64,000 nucleotides of DNA, from NCBI RefSeq assembly GCF_001039355.2, contig NW_019775885.1, forward strand, positions 82,612 to 146,611, written 5' to 3'. The notes under the pieces were generated by a model. It had not been told where the DNA came from, ran no database searches, and worked only from the letters and a program-made list of their open reading frames with translations. This stretch comes from Lingula anatina. Its lineage: Eukaryota > Brachiopoda > Lingulata > Lingulida > Lingulidae. Made by a program: the position numbers and the translations under genes. This document shows positions 11,856 to 25,074 of this stretch, one piece after another; position 1 is the first letter of the stretch; every line of letters begins with the position of its first letter.

Positions 11856-14800
11856 TTACAGCTTGCTTGTAGAAAATTTCCCTAATGCCTTCATCACCAG
11901 GTGTGTCGCCTCCACAGCAGTACCCCAACTAAGACTAATCCCAATGGCGCCGTGCCCGTAGTTATGGACGACCTGGTGGAATAGAAATATCATTTGTTAA
12001 ATTTCAGTAATTGTATGTTGTTACAACAGTGTTTTCAGCAAAGCTTATAGTTTCTGCTGAATGCCCGTATTTCTTTCACCAGAAACCGACACAAAAACCG
12101 CTTCAAAATGATAAGCAAGGGATGTACACGTGACTCCAATCCAATTTAAAACACTACATTTTGAGGAGACTTAAGTCGTTCAACACATTCTAAAAATTTC
12201 AGACTAATGTAGAGTTTTGGGTACATAAAAGAAAAAAAGGTTTAATTCCTGCCTTTATTTTTAAATAGATTTTTTCAGAATGTTTTATTAGACTTTGAAA
12301 ATAATACTTACTTTTAAGATATCGTCTCCGAATTTCATTTCCTCAAATTCTACACGAACTGGTTTCCTCGACGGCCTAAGACCAACCCAGTCATACTTGA
12401 ACTCTGCGTCCTATAAGAGAAATAAAATTTGATGTACGTATATTGTTCACAGTTCTATCCATAATGTCACCTGGATATTATAAATGATGCCTGATTTGAG
12501 CGTTATCCCCACAACACATCTTTTCCATCATGACCACATCAATGAAGGATAAACTTATTGATTGCTTATGGAACTGTCTGCAAGTAGAAGTTAAAGAACA
12601 AACCTTGCCAGATCAACGAACTTTAAATTTTCCGAAAAAGACATTTGATATCTGCGCAATACCAATACAGTAACCAACTAAAACCGATTATGGCCCCCTT
12701 GTGGCCATAAACCATCGTGTTCAGGAAGTGATTTCTTACCTTTAAGGAGGGGACCATCTCCAGGCAGTTTTTCAATATCGAAGCTTTGTCTTTCTCATTG
12801 ACCTCCAAGCTGTTTTCATCATATTGTCTCACTCCTCCCAAGACAACAGCATCTCGTCTGGGGAAAACACTTAACAAGTATATGCAGTGTCACAAAGATA
12901 TGTGTAAAACGACATTAATAGTTAAAAAAGACAAAAATAACACATTTCCAAATAAAAGACAAGAACCATATAAAGCTTAAGTTGCAATTTACAGTGCAAG
13001 GCCTTAAATATTTATTTAATACAAATGTTAATATATTACAGCACTGTATCTTTTTCAGCTTACCCAGGGTAAATATAACAATTGCTGTCAGTATAGGTGA
13101 AATGCCTAATCCACGGGGCCTTCACGCGCATGACCTGTCCTCTCATTGGTTTCAGGACGGTGTCCCCCAGCAGCTCTCTGGCCCCAATACCAGTGCAGTT
13201 GACCACCAGGTTGTACTGACCACAGAACTTGGGAATGAAATATACAGTCGAACAATTATGTGTAAAATAACGTTTTGTTGTACCAGAAGAGACAAGAGAA
13301 ACCGCAACTCAAAACAATTTGAATTAAGAAGCGATTTAAACAACTAATTAAACAACTAATTCTTATTACCATATTGGCATTGATAATTGTTCACAAACTA
13401 TCTCAGCGATGGTATAGAATCATACCGATACATTTCAATGTACTGATATCATCATACAGTGCCCATTACCTGTTGCAACGTTTTTACCCTATGTTGTACC
13501 ACGTGACCACCTTTGCTCTTAAAACGTTTCAGAAGCCACGGAAGGTAGCGTTGACACTCCGCTATAAGCGTGGTGACAAAATATCCAACTCTGAAAACGG
13601 ATTAAAAAATGTTTCTCTTGTCTATTATTGTCCTATGCATGCTTTTGTTTACATTGTTGTGGATTTAAGTTATGAAGTTTAACTCCACCCTTCTTTTAAA
13701 TTCTGAAACACCTTTACATGAAAAAAAAAAAAAAAAAAAAAAGAAACGACTCGTACTTGTACTTGGGAGGGAACCTTTTCATCTCTTCTTTGGTGAGTTC
13801 TCTGTAGTTATACATCAGTTCTGTGCCATTGTAGGGTGATACCTAAAAACCAGATCATGCACAAGTGTTTATCTATACTGGAGAAATCTTAAACTTAAAC
13901 TGAACTGGACCGAAATGGTGCGTAACTGTGGGACTCACTATAAACAAAACAGTAAGTTGCGAATTGCACAGGTAACACGGACATTAACAATATGTTACTA
14001 GCATAGAGCTTAAGCCCATTACAGGACAAATTTTACCCTGGGGGTCTCGAAAATGATAGTTTCACAAAATACTGCATTAATTCAAGAAAAGTCATCCAAT
14101 TAAGCTGGCTTTCCAACCTGAGCTTTACATGTATGTTAATCTAAAAACCATTCTTGTAAGCTAGAGGATAATAAGACACACGCTTTTGTGTTGACAGCCT
14201 TTGTGGTGGCAGTGCTTAAAACAGTTTTTTTTTATTTTGATGCACAATGCTTAACAGCAACGCAATGCCCAATCCCCACCGATATTCAATAATATACCAT
14301 AAGTATATTGGATATTCAGAAAAAGTGGCTAGCAAAGGTCTTCAGGTCCATAAACGTTTATTTAGTCACACTTTGAAAATACCGTAATGTGGAAAATGAT
14401 CATTTAGTTTCAACTGATATCTCTCTCCATTTTCAAGCGGTGACTACCACAGGTTTCAAGATTGGCATCGCACTTGCTCAAAGTTCTCGTTTCCTCAGTG
14501 ATTTGTTGCAGAAACACAAAGTCCTGAGGATGGAACGTATCTTTGAGCCCTGAATATAATACTACTGAGCACCTGTGGCACATATGGGACTGTGCGATGT
14601 AGAAGACAGGACCAACCCCCAAATAATCTGGATAAATTACGCCAAGCTTTTTTGAAAGAATGGAACAATAACCCACAAAACAGAGTTTTTACCCATTTTG
14701 AAGGCATCCCGAGAAGCCTACCAAGGATAATTGCAGTACCTGTAGACACAAACACTATTGGACAAGGGCCTGAAACGTGCACATCCTAATGCTAACTGTA

Positions 14801-15948
14801 TGTTAATTTGTTGACATTCGGTGGTGTTTTTTTCTTTCGTGGACTTATATACATATTTATTATATGCACATAAATATTTTTAACATTTTACATCTGTGAG
14901 GTGATCATATGTAAAGATACGTGGAATTTGAGGGTGGTCAACCGTTTTGACCAATGTGGTATGTGCAGACACTATATGTATAGAGAGTAAAGAAGTCAAC
15001 ATGATGAGATCAACAAATGTGAGATGATGGGTTAAATTGGAACCGAACCAAAATGGAAACTAACTTAACCTGCCAATATCACCCCGAGTTTCAAATTTCA
15101 CCTGCGCCAATGGTGGTTTTTATCCAAAAGAAGATATAGAAGTACCTGTATATGCATCTACAGTATAACCTGTGCTCGTGTAACTATAGCACTGCGTTCT
15201 TTTAATGTCACGCAAGCAATATTGGTAATACCGTAAATTAGACACTGCAAATAACTTGCTCGTTTTGTTATATAGCAGTACATGTACACAATGCAAGCAT
15301 GTGCGAACGAAACTGGAATTATTCACACTGATTTACTCACGTTCTCAAGTTTGCTGTAAAGTTCATATCCGGACAAGACAAAGACGCCAGCTTCTGACGA
15401 GTCCGCTGAATGAGCCAAGGTGTCGTAGTGCCTAAATGAATCCCTGGCCCATATTCTAGAAAAAAAACGACCACATTCCGGACTGGGCGCTTTTTAAATA
15501 CACAGGTGCTGGGGAAACATTTCATATTCAACCTATCAACCCTCTCCATTCAACGAAACCGTCACTACATGCATTATAGATGTTCGCATGCCTATTATAC
15601 AGGTATGCACATTTTAATAAAAAACATTCGGCCTTTACACATGAGACACGTACCAGCTAGTATAAACGCGACTTCATTTGCACTGTTTTAAAAGATTTTA
15701 CAAGTATTCGACACATCCCGTAGTGTATGGAAACAACTGACTTACTTAAAACGTTCTAAATCTATGCCCATGGGGTACATAGGACCCTCAAATTTGGGCA
15801 CAAAGCACCCAGCTGCTCCATCACTGGTGGTGTCCGGTGACCATCGGTCAGCATAGATAGTGACCCTAGCGTCTGGGACGCTCTCTATGATGTTAACAGC
15901 GGTGGACAGTCCGACAACTCCAGCCCCAATCACTGCTATGTTAGCCAT
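11856..15948 (-). CDS. D-aspartate/D-amino-acid oxidase gene B, 8 exons, 340 aa
   Basis: Same reaction and exon plan as gene A. Coding exons: 15746-15948, 15341-15455, 13757-13842, 13470-13590, 13064-13227, 12740-12857, 12312-12410, 11856-11972. The frame stays open across all junctions. The start is [15 protein letters not shown] (FAD Rossmann loop), then TTSDGAAG at about residue 42. NCTGIGARELLGD, VMRVKAPWI and YIYPG follow mid-protein, then GLRPSRKPVRVE, HNYGHGAIGISLSWG and a terminal TSKL peroxisomal signal. The residues around HNYGHG differ from the HGASGIGLSWG of C and D. Exon 3 ends at a GTACGA donor that is shared with C. Intron 2 contains a Tc1-like transposase fragment. The upstream flank resembles that of C, so their promoters probably share origin. 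Substrate preference is unresolved. Confidence 0.9.
14555..14770 (+). pseudogene. Tc1/mariner transposase C-terminal fragment in intron 2 of oxidase gene B
   Basis: The plus strand reads EHLWH, then after a frame change NNLDKLRQAFLKEWNN and further residues. This resembles the end of Tc1-like transposases (IEHLWD, then LRQAL..EWNNIPQ, then a short basic tail). No terminal inverted repeats or N-terminal part were found, so it is a truncated relic antisense to the host gene. Confidence 0.65.
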
Positions 15949-17209
15949 GGCTTTGAGTCATTCACTCCACATCATATTCTATGTGATATCACATACCGCC
16001 ACTTTGGGGTCACTTTCTGGTGCGTTATATGGGCTGCGCGAGTAAATAGGATGATGTTGTTGATGCCTTGCACAAATGCGCCTGTGCAGTTTTAACCTTG
16101 ACCGAACCTGAAATATCTGTTGGCTCGATAAGAAACGTGACCTAAATATCAAGCACAACATAACAAATCTGAAAGAAAAAATCTTGGACAAGGTAACTAA
16201 TATATGGCGGTGTACATGTACTAGTATATACGTGCCTAAACTGCCTTCAAAATGCCAGGCGGGAAATCTGAAGTTGATATATACGTCCAATATTGCAGCA
16301 AATTTACTGCAAATTATCAGCAGGCCTGATTGCTTGCTAAAGGCTGATATTGGCTCCAGCGTAAGAGACCAGTCATTGGCATAATCTGGCATTATTTTTA
16401 TAAACTTAAATAGTCAATATTACTTAGATAACCAAATAATTAAAACAACACATTTATAAACACATTGTATTTAATTCATTTTCAGTTGATAGCAATACGT
16501 ATTGTTGAATAGAATGGTGAAATTTTGACTGGATGGTTGTCGTGTCAACATAGCCTTGTATAAAGATTTTTCTTTTTGGAATATTTGCGTTGAAAAAGCT
16601 GTTGTTTATGAATCACCAACACTGACTAGGTTTTTTCTTAATATTTCAGATTGTATAGAGTGACTTCAGTTTTTTTGGCTATAACATTGGGTATGCCTGT
16701 CCTATAGTATAGAGTCACTCAGATACCGTGTTTATGATTGTGTCAAGCGTCGTGCTTGCACACTTGTAGGCAAGAGTTTGAAGAACCTTTCACCTTGTTC
16801 TGGATTACAAGAACAAAGCATGAAATAGTGTTATGACGAATTAAATTGTATGGGTTTTCCAACGCACTGATTGAAATGTTACAGCTTACTTGTAGAAAAT
16901 TTCCCTAATGCTTTCATCACCAGGTGTGTCGCCTCCACAGCAGTGCCCCAACTAAGACCAATCCCGTCAGCAGTATTGCAGCAATATTGTTGCAAACTAA
17001 AAGTGCTAAATAAGCACTATTCACAACACTATTCACTATTCAATAAACTGCTATTCACAACAAGAAACGGCACTATTTAAATTCAATATTCATGTAACCC
17101 ATTGCGAGAATTAAGTTTGCTAATACAGTAAGATCTTGAAATATCTCGCAGAAAGAAGTTCTTCGGAAAATCCATAGATGTACGTCGCTCTGAGGTGTGC
17201 ATAACGCCG
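15949..17209. other. Intergenic spacer between oxidase genes B and C
   Basis: This spacer resembles the C-D spacer (20525-21459) in its first part and so belongs to the tandem repeat unit. It contains the orphan exon 8 at 16879-16967 and a second copy of a 3'-flank segment at 17098-17220. No further gene was seen. Confidence 0.6.
16879..16967 (-). pseudogene. Orphan copy of oxidase exon 8
   Basis: Reading the minus strand gives [20 protein letters not shown] and then a tail ending STSKL and stop, nearly identical to exon 8 of gene D. The first codons of the exon (VVHNYGHG) and the splice acceptor are missing: the sequence turns unrelated at about 16967. The true exon 8 of gene C lies some 240 bp further at 17210-17326. 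It is best read as the scar of unequal exchange between array members. Confidence 0.75.
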
Positions 17210-20200
17210 CTACAGTTTACTTGCAGGGAACTTCCGTAACGCCTTCATCACTATTTGTGTCGCCTCCACAGCAGTACCCCAACTGAGGCCGATCCCACTA
17301 GCGCCGTGCCCGTAGTTGTGCACGACCTGGTAGAATAGAATTATATATAGATATATTAATGTGATCTTATGTTGTAACAACAGTGTTTTTAGAAAAGCTA
17401 ATGGTGTCTGTTGAATGCCGGTATTTCCTTCACCAAAAACCGACACAAAAATGGACACGTTTAAAAAGGCTACATGATGAATGTACGCGTTACCACGATC
17501 CAATTTAAATTCTATCCAATATCAAATCTATATTAAGCAACGAATCACCCTTGTTTATGGGAGGCGTAACACAAGTTTGTGTCACAATATGGTATATATT
17601 CAGACTAAATATTTCAGACCAATGTAGAGTGCTGTCTTTATCCCTGTGTTTATTTTTTAAAAGATTTTTTGGATTGTTTTATTACACTTAAGAAAATAAT
17701 GCTTGCCTTTAAGATATCGTCTCCAAATTTCATTTCCTCCAATTCTACCCGAACTGGTTTCCTCGACGGCCTAAGACCAACCCAGTCATACTTGAACTCT
17801 GCGTCCTGTAAGCGAAATAAAATTTGACGTATGAATTTTGTTCATAATTTTTCCAAAATGTCACCTAGATATTGAAAATGATGCTTAATTTGTGCGCTAT
17901 TACACTACACGCTTTATCCATCGTGAAAAATCAATAAAGGAAAAATTCATTGACTGCTAATGGATCTGTCTGCAAGTAGAAGATAAAGAACAAACCTTTG
18001 CACGATCACCGAACCTTGATTTTGCTGAAAGAGCTATTTGATATCTTCACACTGTTTTACATTACGAAACGCAAACCGATTTTGGTCGCCTTGGTGCCCA
18101 TAAACAATCGCCTTCAGGAAGTGATTTCTTACCTTTAAAGAGGGGACCATCTCCAAGCAGTTTTTCAATATCGTAGCTTTGTCTTTCTCATTCACCTCCA
18201 AGCTATTTTCATTGTATTGTTTCACTCCTCCCAAGACAACTGCATCTTGTCTTAAAAAAAAAAAAACGTTACAAGTTTATTCAATTTCACGAAGTTATAT
18301 GTAAAACGACATTAATATTTAAAAAAAACACTTTCCAAATGCTAAACAAGGACCATATAAAGGTCCTATTCATTTTCTCCAAAGGTCAACAATATATTAC
18401 AGTATGGCATCTTGTTCAGCTCACCCAGGGTAAATATAGCAGTCACTGTCCGTAAAGTAGTAATGCCTAATCCACGGGGCCTTCACGCGCATGACCTGTC
18501 CTCTCATGGGTTTCAGGACGGTGTCCCCCAGCAGTTCTCTGGCCCCAATACCAGTGCAGTTGACCACCAGGTCGTACGGACCACAGAACTTAATTGGGAA
18601 TAAAATACATAGTCAAACAATAGTATGAAAAACAAATACATTGTACCAGGAAAGACTACAAAAACCGCTGCTGTCCAAAACAATGGCGAGGGAAATATAT
18701 AGATACGATTTTAACATCTAATTTTAATAGCCAAATGGTATTGATAATTGTTCACAAACTAACTAATTGATGGTGTAGAACCATACCCATACATTTCAAT
18801 GTACTGATATCGTCATACAGTGTCCATTACCTGTTGCAACGTTTTTACCCTCTGTTGTACCACGTGACCACCTTTACTCTTAAAACGTTTCAGAAGCCAC
18901 GGAAGGTAGCGTTGACACTCCGCCATAAGCGTGGTGACAAAATATCCAACTCTGAAAATGAATTTTCAAAAACGTTTCTTTTGCCTGTTATTGTTCTATG
19001 CATGCTTTTGTTTACATTGTTGCGGATTTAGGCTATAAGGCCTACCCCCCCCCCCCCCCCCCCCCCCCGAATCCCACTTTTAAATTGCATAACAGCTTCA
19101 AAAATGACAGACAAAAATTAAATATAAAAAAAAGAGAGAAAGAAAAATGAACGACTCGTACTTGTACTTTGGAGGGAACCTTTTCATCTCTTCCTTGGTG
19201 AGTTCTCTGTAATTATACATCAATTCTGTAGCATTGTATGGGGATACCTAAAAACCAGAGGACACACACGTGTAATCAATACTGGAGAACCGATTGACCA
19301 TACACTGAACCGGACCTAAATGGTGCGTAACTGTGGGACTAACTATTAACAAAACAGTAAACTTGTCAAATGCACAGACATAACGCAGATAATAATGGTG
19401 CACAAAATAGGTTATTTTGTCAATTTTTATTCAATATTTTGTAATGATTTACAGCTAAAACAATAACAATTTTTGATTTACAGGTAACACGCACATAAAT
19501 AAGAATAGGTTATTAGCATAGGGCTTCAGGCCAATGAAAGTTCAAATTCTACCCTGGAATTCTCGAACTGTGAAAAAGAAAGAGTAGGCCCTATATAAAG
19601 GAGTATATGCACCTACTGCATAACCGGTGCTTGTGTAAAAATAGTGTTGTGTTCTGGTTCTTATTTATGTTAGTGCACACACTATAAATAACGTGCATAT
19701 TTTCTAATTTTTGCTACTAGTACATGCGAACCAAACTGGAATCATTCACATTGATTTACTCACGTTCTCAGGTTTGCTGTAAAGTTCATATCCGGACAAG
19801 ACAAAGACGCCGGCTTCTGACGAGTCTGCTGAATGAGCCACGGCGTCGTAGTGCCTGAATGAATCCCTGCCCCATGTTCTAGAGAAAAACGGCAATATTT
19901 TGGATTGAGCATTTTCTCGCAAATATTCAATGGCTAGGAAACATCCAGGGATCGCCATGGGACTTTCCCCCCTGCTTCGGAGATAATGTACCCCCTCCGC
20001 CCCTCATTCTGCCGTGAAACTAAATAGGACAAAACCAAGCAAATTTCCATGCATCCTAGTGCCCTACATAATATAGCAGAACGCATTAACAAGTCTTGCA
20101 CTTTTTAAATTTAACCTATATCACCCACCCCTCCATTCAACAAAACCATCGATCCATGCAAGTCATGCAATATCTGCATGGTTGTTTATAAACAGCTATA

Positions 20201-20524
20201 TGCAAAATGTGCTGCCTTTGCACAAAAGACAGCAGTATAAACTCGATTTCATTTCCAGTGTTTTAAAAGATTTTACAAGTATCCGACACATTCCCTCAAA
20301 GTTTACAAACAACTGACATACTTAAATCTCTCCAATTCTATGCCCATGGGGTACATAGGACCCCCAAGTTTGGGTCCAAAGCACCCAGCCGCTCCGTCAC
20401 TGACAGTGTCCGGTGACCACCGGTCAGCATAGATAGTGACCCTAGCGTCTGGGACGCTCTCTATGATGTTAACAGCGGTGGACAGTCCGACAACTCCAGC
20501 CCCGATCACTGCTATGTTAGCCAT
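17210..20524 (-). CDS. D-aspartate/D-amino-acid oxidase gene C, 8 exons, 340 aa
   Basis: Coding exons: 20322-20524, 19764-19878, 19162-19247, 18831-18951, 18425-18588, 18133-18250, 17707-17805, 17210-17326; all are in frame. FAD motif [12 protein letters not shown] at the N-terminus, TVSDGAAG at about residue 42 (V instead of the usual T), YIYPG, GLRPSRKPVRVE, HNYGHGASGIGLSWG and a terminal ASKL peroxisomal signal. Exon 7 ends in a GC donor (TTAAAG|gcaagc), where gene B has a normal GT. The exon 6 acceptor has a pure T tract. It is very close to B and D in sequence and spacing, with start codons 4.55-4.58 kb apart, so it arose by tandem duplication. The predicted role is peroxisomal D-amino-acid breakdown; the exact substrate cannot be read from sequence. 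Confidence 0.9.
19045..19068. repeat. Poly-C run in intron 3 of oxidase gene C
   Basis: 24 consecutive C residues (G on the coding strand), which could form quadruplex-like structure in the transcript. The homologous intron of gene B has a poly-A run instead, at about 13722-13742. Confidence 0.85.
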
Positions 20525-21459
20525 GGCTTTGAGTCATTCAGTCCACATCATATTTTCTGTGATATCGCATACCACCTCTTTCTCTTTATGGTTTTATATA
20601 TGGGGCCACTTGCGGTTCGGTATATGGGTCAATTCATCGCTTCACGGGTAAATAGGTGGTTGCATGTAGTTGATGCCTTGCACAAATGTGCCTGTACTGT
20701 TTGAACCTGAAATGACCGTTGGCTCGGCGAGAAACCTGACCTACTTATGAAGCACAACATAACGAAGCGTGAATATATATCCTTATATTCTCGGACGAGG
20801 CGATCAATATGTGAGCGCGTACAAGTACTAGAATATGTGCCTGCACTGGCCTCAATTTGCCTGACTAATAAAAAGAGGGGAATCTGAAATATACGTGTGT
20901 GTGTGTGTGTGTGTGTGTGTGAGTGTGTGTGTGTGTGTGTAAAAGACCGGACATTGGTATAATCTCTCATTCTTTTCATAAACAATAACAGTCGAAGCAT
21001 GACTGATAGATACCCTAATAATTCAAACAACACATTTATAAACGTATTGCTTTTAATACATTTTTAGTCCGTTGAAATGCGCACAATTGAATGGAACGGG
21101 CACATTTTGTCTAGATGGATTGCCATGTTAATATATTATATATAAAACAGGCTTTTCGGATCTTTGCGTCAAAAAAGCTGTTGTACCAGCAAAATAGTCC
21201 GGTGTTTTTTGATATTTCAGATTGTAGGACTTTGTTTTTATAGGGCTTTAACGTTAGATTTCAGTGTCCTATTGTAGTTTCTTAAATGCAGTGTTACGCA
21301 GATACCGTATTTATTATACTGCGATAAGTGCTGTGCTTGTACAACCTGTAGGCAAAACTTTGAGGACTTTCACGATGGAACAGGTCTACTAGTATAATGC
21401 AGAAAATAGCGATTGGACGGCAGTGTCTGTATTGGTTTTCCAACGCACGGAATGAAAAT
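20525..21459. other. Intergenic spacer between oxidase genes C and D, with a GT microsatellite
   Basis: Homologous to the B-C spacer. It contains a GT run at 20895-20940 that interrupts the shared sequence. No gene seen. Confidence 0.6.
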
Positions 21460-24400
21460 TTACAGCTTGCTTGTAGAAAATTTCCCTAATGCCTTCATCA
21501 CCAGGTGTGTCGCCTCCACAGCAGTGCCCCAACTAAGACCAATTCCGCTTGCGCCGTGCCCGTAGTTATGGACGACCTGGTGGAAATAAATGAAAGCGGT
21601 ACCTGTAAGTAGCACTGTTTCGTGACACCGAATAAGTTTAGACAAACACTTTTTAATATAAATAGATTTATGAATAATCAAATATAATACGCGGAAAGCT
21701 TCTTGACCAGAAATCTTTGATTAAAGTATGGCTACGTCTGCATTAGCGAAAAAAAAAATCCGGTTTCAAAGTTGAATTTTTTTGTTTTGTATACAATATA
21801 AGCCGTGCAATACAACTATTTGAACCGGCCATAATGGAAGCTTATAATTCTTGTAAGAATTCAGCACTAAATGTCCAACACGACAAAGAATAAATTGCAA
21901 AAATAAGTTAGTTTGACGGTCTTTTTTATTTAGAAACTTTAACTTGAATGGAAAGACATGCTTCTAGAATTATACAAAAGGTAAATTTAGTTCAATGGTT
22001 TTAGCGATAACATGTCTTAAATTTAATGAAGAAGCTAGAATTTTGGACACCATGAAAACACTGGCATGATTTGTGTTGAATTGATATAATTTAATTAAAA
22101 CTTATCACAAGACAACCTACAGGTTCTGGTTAACATACCTTCAAGGTATCATCTCCATATTTGATTGCTTCGAATTCTACCCGTACTGGATTCCGCGAGG
22201 GTCTCAGACCAACCCAGTCAAATTTGAACTCTGCGTCCTGGAATCAAAATATTTTCATCATTTGGAAACACTTCTCTCTGGTGTTTTTTTTCCACTATGG
22301 AAATTTCACGGATTTATTCTATATGTCTCGGTCAGCAATACGATTGCTAGAAACATGTTACCTTTTGACCACGTACTGACCAAATTAACAAAACTCGTTT
22401 AGGACACTGTATCCGAGGTAGGTTGCTTGCTTTCTGTACATAGATATTGAGCGGCTAGCGGTGGTGACAGATCAACCAACAATTAAGACTGAATGCCTCG
22501 CGATTTTAATCGAAAATGGTGGACATTCAGACTTCAAAACTACATTCCACTAGTAAAGACTTGATAAAGACGTAATACTGAAATGCGTAATCGGATAGAC
22601 TTTGATACTCGGTACCATTACCTTTAATGACGGTACCATCTCTAGACAGTTTTTCAGAATTGTAGCTTTGTCTCTCTCATTTACGACGGTGCTGTACTCA
22701 TCATACTGTTTCACGCCCCCTACGACAACGTCGTCTGCGCTGGAGCAAAGAAAACACAGTTGCCAATACATGTAGATTATATATATACGACATAATTTAT
22801 GTACCAGTATCTCTGTTTGATACAGTTGGAAAGATTACAGTTGGAAAACACTAGTGGTTATTAGAGCCCCAACAGAACTATACTCGCTCCTGTTGTGTAA
22901 GCTTGGAATGACTGTCTTATAAAAAATGTTTAACACGAGCCTGCGAAAGTATATCACAATTAGTAATAATGATATAGCTATCTTACCATGGGTATATATA
23001 GCAGTCACTGTCAGTAAAGTAGTAATGCTTAATCCAAGGGGCCTTTACGCGCATGACCTGTCCCCTCATTGGCCTCAGGACAGTGTCCCCCAGCAGTTCT
23101 CTGGCCCCAATACCAGTGCAGTTGACCACCAGGTCGTACTGACCACAGAACTGGGTGTCAAGTTTTATGAATAGTATGAATTAGAGACGGGCATTTTAAT
23201 ATGCAATATATGAAAATATTAATCGTTTGTTCTCGGTTACTTAATTAACTCTTTTTCGCAATGGCATAAAACTGAATTCAGCTTTATTAAATGATATTCC
23301 CAACAAGCAACGACACTATTTTACAGGCTATTTCAAATAATTTCGAAATGTTCTTTCTCTCTTTCATGGAACTTATTTGAATTCTTTAGCCTAATTTTGA
23401 AGCAAACCTTCCGATGAAATAGTAAAAAAAAAAAAAAAAATCAGACAAACACGCCATTTTGTGTGTTGTCATTCTTCGAAACTATCATATTAATCCCGAC
23501 ACTACCTGCTTTAATGTTGTCATCTTCTGTTGCACCACGTGACCACCCTTGCTCTTAAACCGCTTCAAAAGCCAAGGTAGATAACGGTGACACTCTGCTA
23601 TTAACGTTGTGAAAAAGAAACCGACTCTGAAAATGTTTAAATGTTTGATATTTTGAACCTATCTATGGGAACTTCATGTAGCATATATTATGTCGACATA
23701 TATAGTAATACCAGATCTTCTTGTACACTGTATATGAACACCTTTTTCCCGTTGTGTGATTTTGTGTTTTGCGCGCTTTTGATTGTAAAGCGTTTATCAA
23801 ATGTGAAACTGCACATAACCACTACTCAAATTGCGTATTCCCATAACTGAAATGAAAGAGATCATCAAGATATCGACACTACAATGCTAAATTTTTAATT
23901 TTTGCTTTTGTATTGAAATATCTGACTTAATTGGCATAGTAACTCATGAAAACAGTTTTGAGCCAATCGAGTGCCAAATTATTTAAAAGATGACAATGCA
24001 TACTTATACTTGGGTGGAAACTTCTTCATCTCTTCTTTAGAGAGTTCTTTGTAGTTGGACATGAGTTCCAGAGCACGGTACGGTGCAACCTAAAATAACA
24101 CCACGCCCAAGAATGACCATACTTCACTACATATTGCCATACGCTATCAAAAAACTACTGCGGTAAATCGATACGAACCAACAATATTTTCTTAAATGAC
24201 GTGTTGCTTCCATACCATACCATATACCATACCATACCTAGACAGACTCACGATATTGAGAAAAAGCTGTATGGTCTACACTCACGTTTCCAGGCCTGCA
24301 GTATAACCTGTAGCCAGAGACTGGAAACACACCGGCCTCTGCAGACTCCGCCGAGTGGGCAATGGCGTCGTAGTGCTGGAACGAGTCTCTTGCCCAGGTT

Positions 24401-25074
24401 CTACAGTGAAAGAAAAATTATACCAAGTCTACAGTGATGGAGCAAAGGTGGGAAAGGGTCCCACACACACAATTCCGACCAGAAACAGTCAAGCAAGTGA
24501 GACATTATTTTAATTTCAGTCACTGTATCTACTACTCTTCCATATAAAGATAATGAGAGCTTACATATATCATACGGTAGGCTTAGATATACATGATGAA
24601 TATAAGGTTAAATGTTTACAGATACTGTGATAAACTAGCGTTAGCATGATGCCATGGTCAAAATAGAAGCATAGCGGTATGCCACATTCAACGACGGTTT
24701 ATGGGCACTTTCGGTTAGTGTAGATTTCAAAACTACTTTGGGTTTTTATCTTGAATTGTATCTGCTTCAACATTTTAATTTAACTAAAATGCAAAAACAT
24801 GCAACATGCAGGTATTGTTTTGAACTGAATCATAGATTCTTACATGCATTTCTTTTTATCAATGTACTTACTTAAACCGCTCCAACTCTATACCCATGGG
24901 GTACATAGGACCCCCAAGTTTGGGTCCAAAGCACCCAGCCGCTCCGTCACTGAGGGTGTCCGGTGACCATCGGTCAGCATAGATAGTGACCCTAGCGTCT
25001 GGGACGCTCTCTATGATGTTAATGGCGGTGGACAGTCCGACAACTCCAGCTCCGATCACTGCTATGTTAGCCAT
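21460..25074 (-). CDS. D-aspartate/D-amino-acid oxidase gene D, 8 exons, 340 aa
   Basis: Coding exons: 24872-25074, 24286-24400, 24004-24089, 23506-23626, 22987-23150, 22622-22739, 22139-22237, 21460-21576; the frame is open throughout. FAD loop [20 protein letters not shown] at about residue 42, GLRPSRNPVRVE, HNYGHGASGIGLSWG and terminal STSKL (peroxisomal signal). At the exon 5/6 junction the codon split TG|C gives YIYPC, where A, B and C have YIYPG. This Gly-to-Cys change falls in a segment that is conserved in the family. Otherwise it is close to B and C. It is expected to oxidise D-amino acids in peroxisomes, with the Cys substitution a possible reason for altered activity. Confidence 0.89.
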
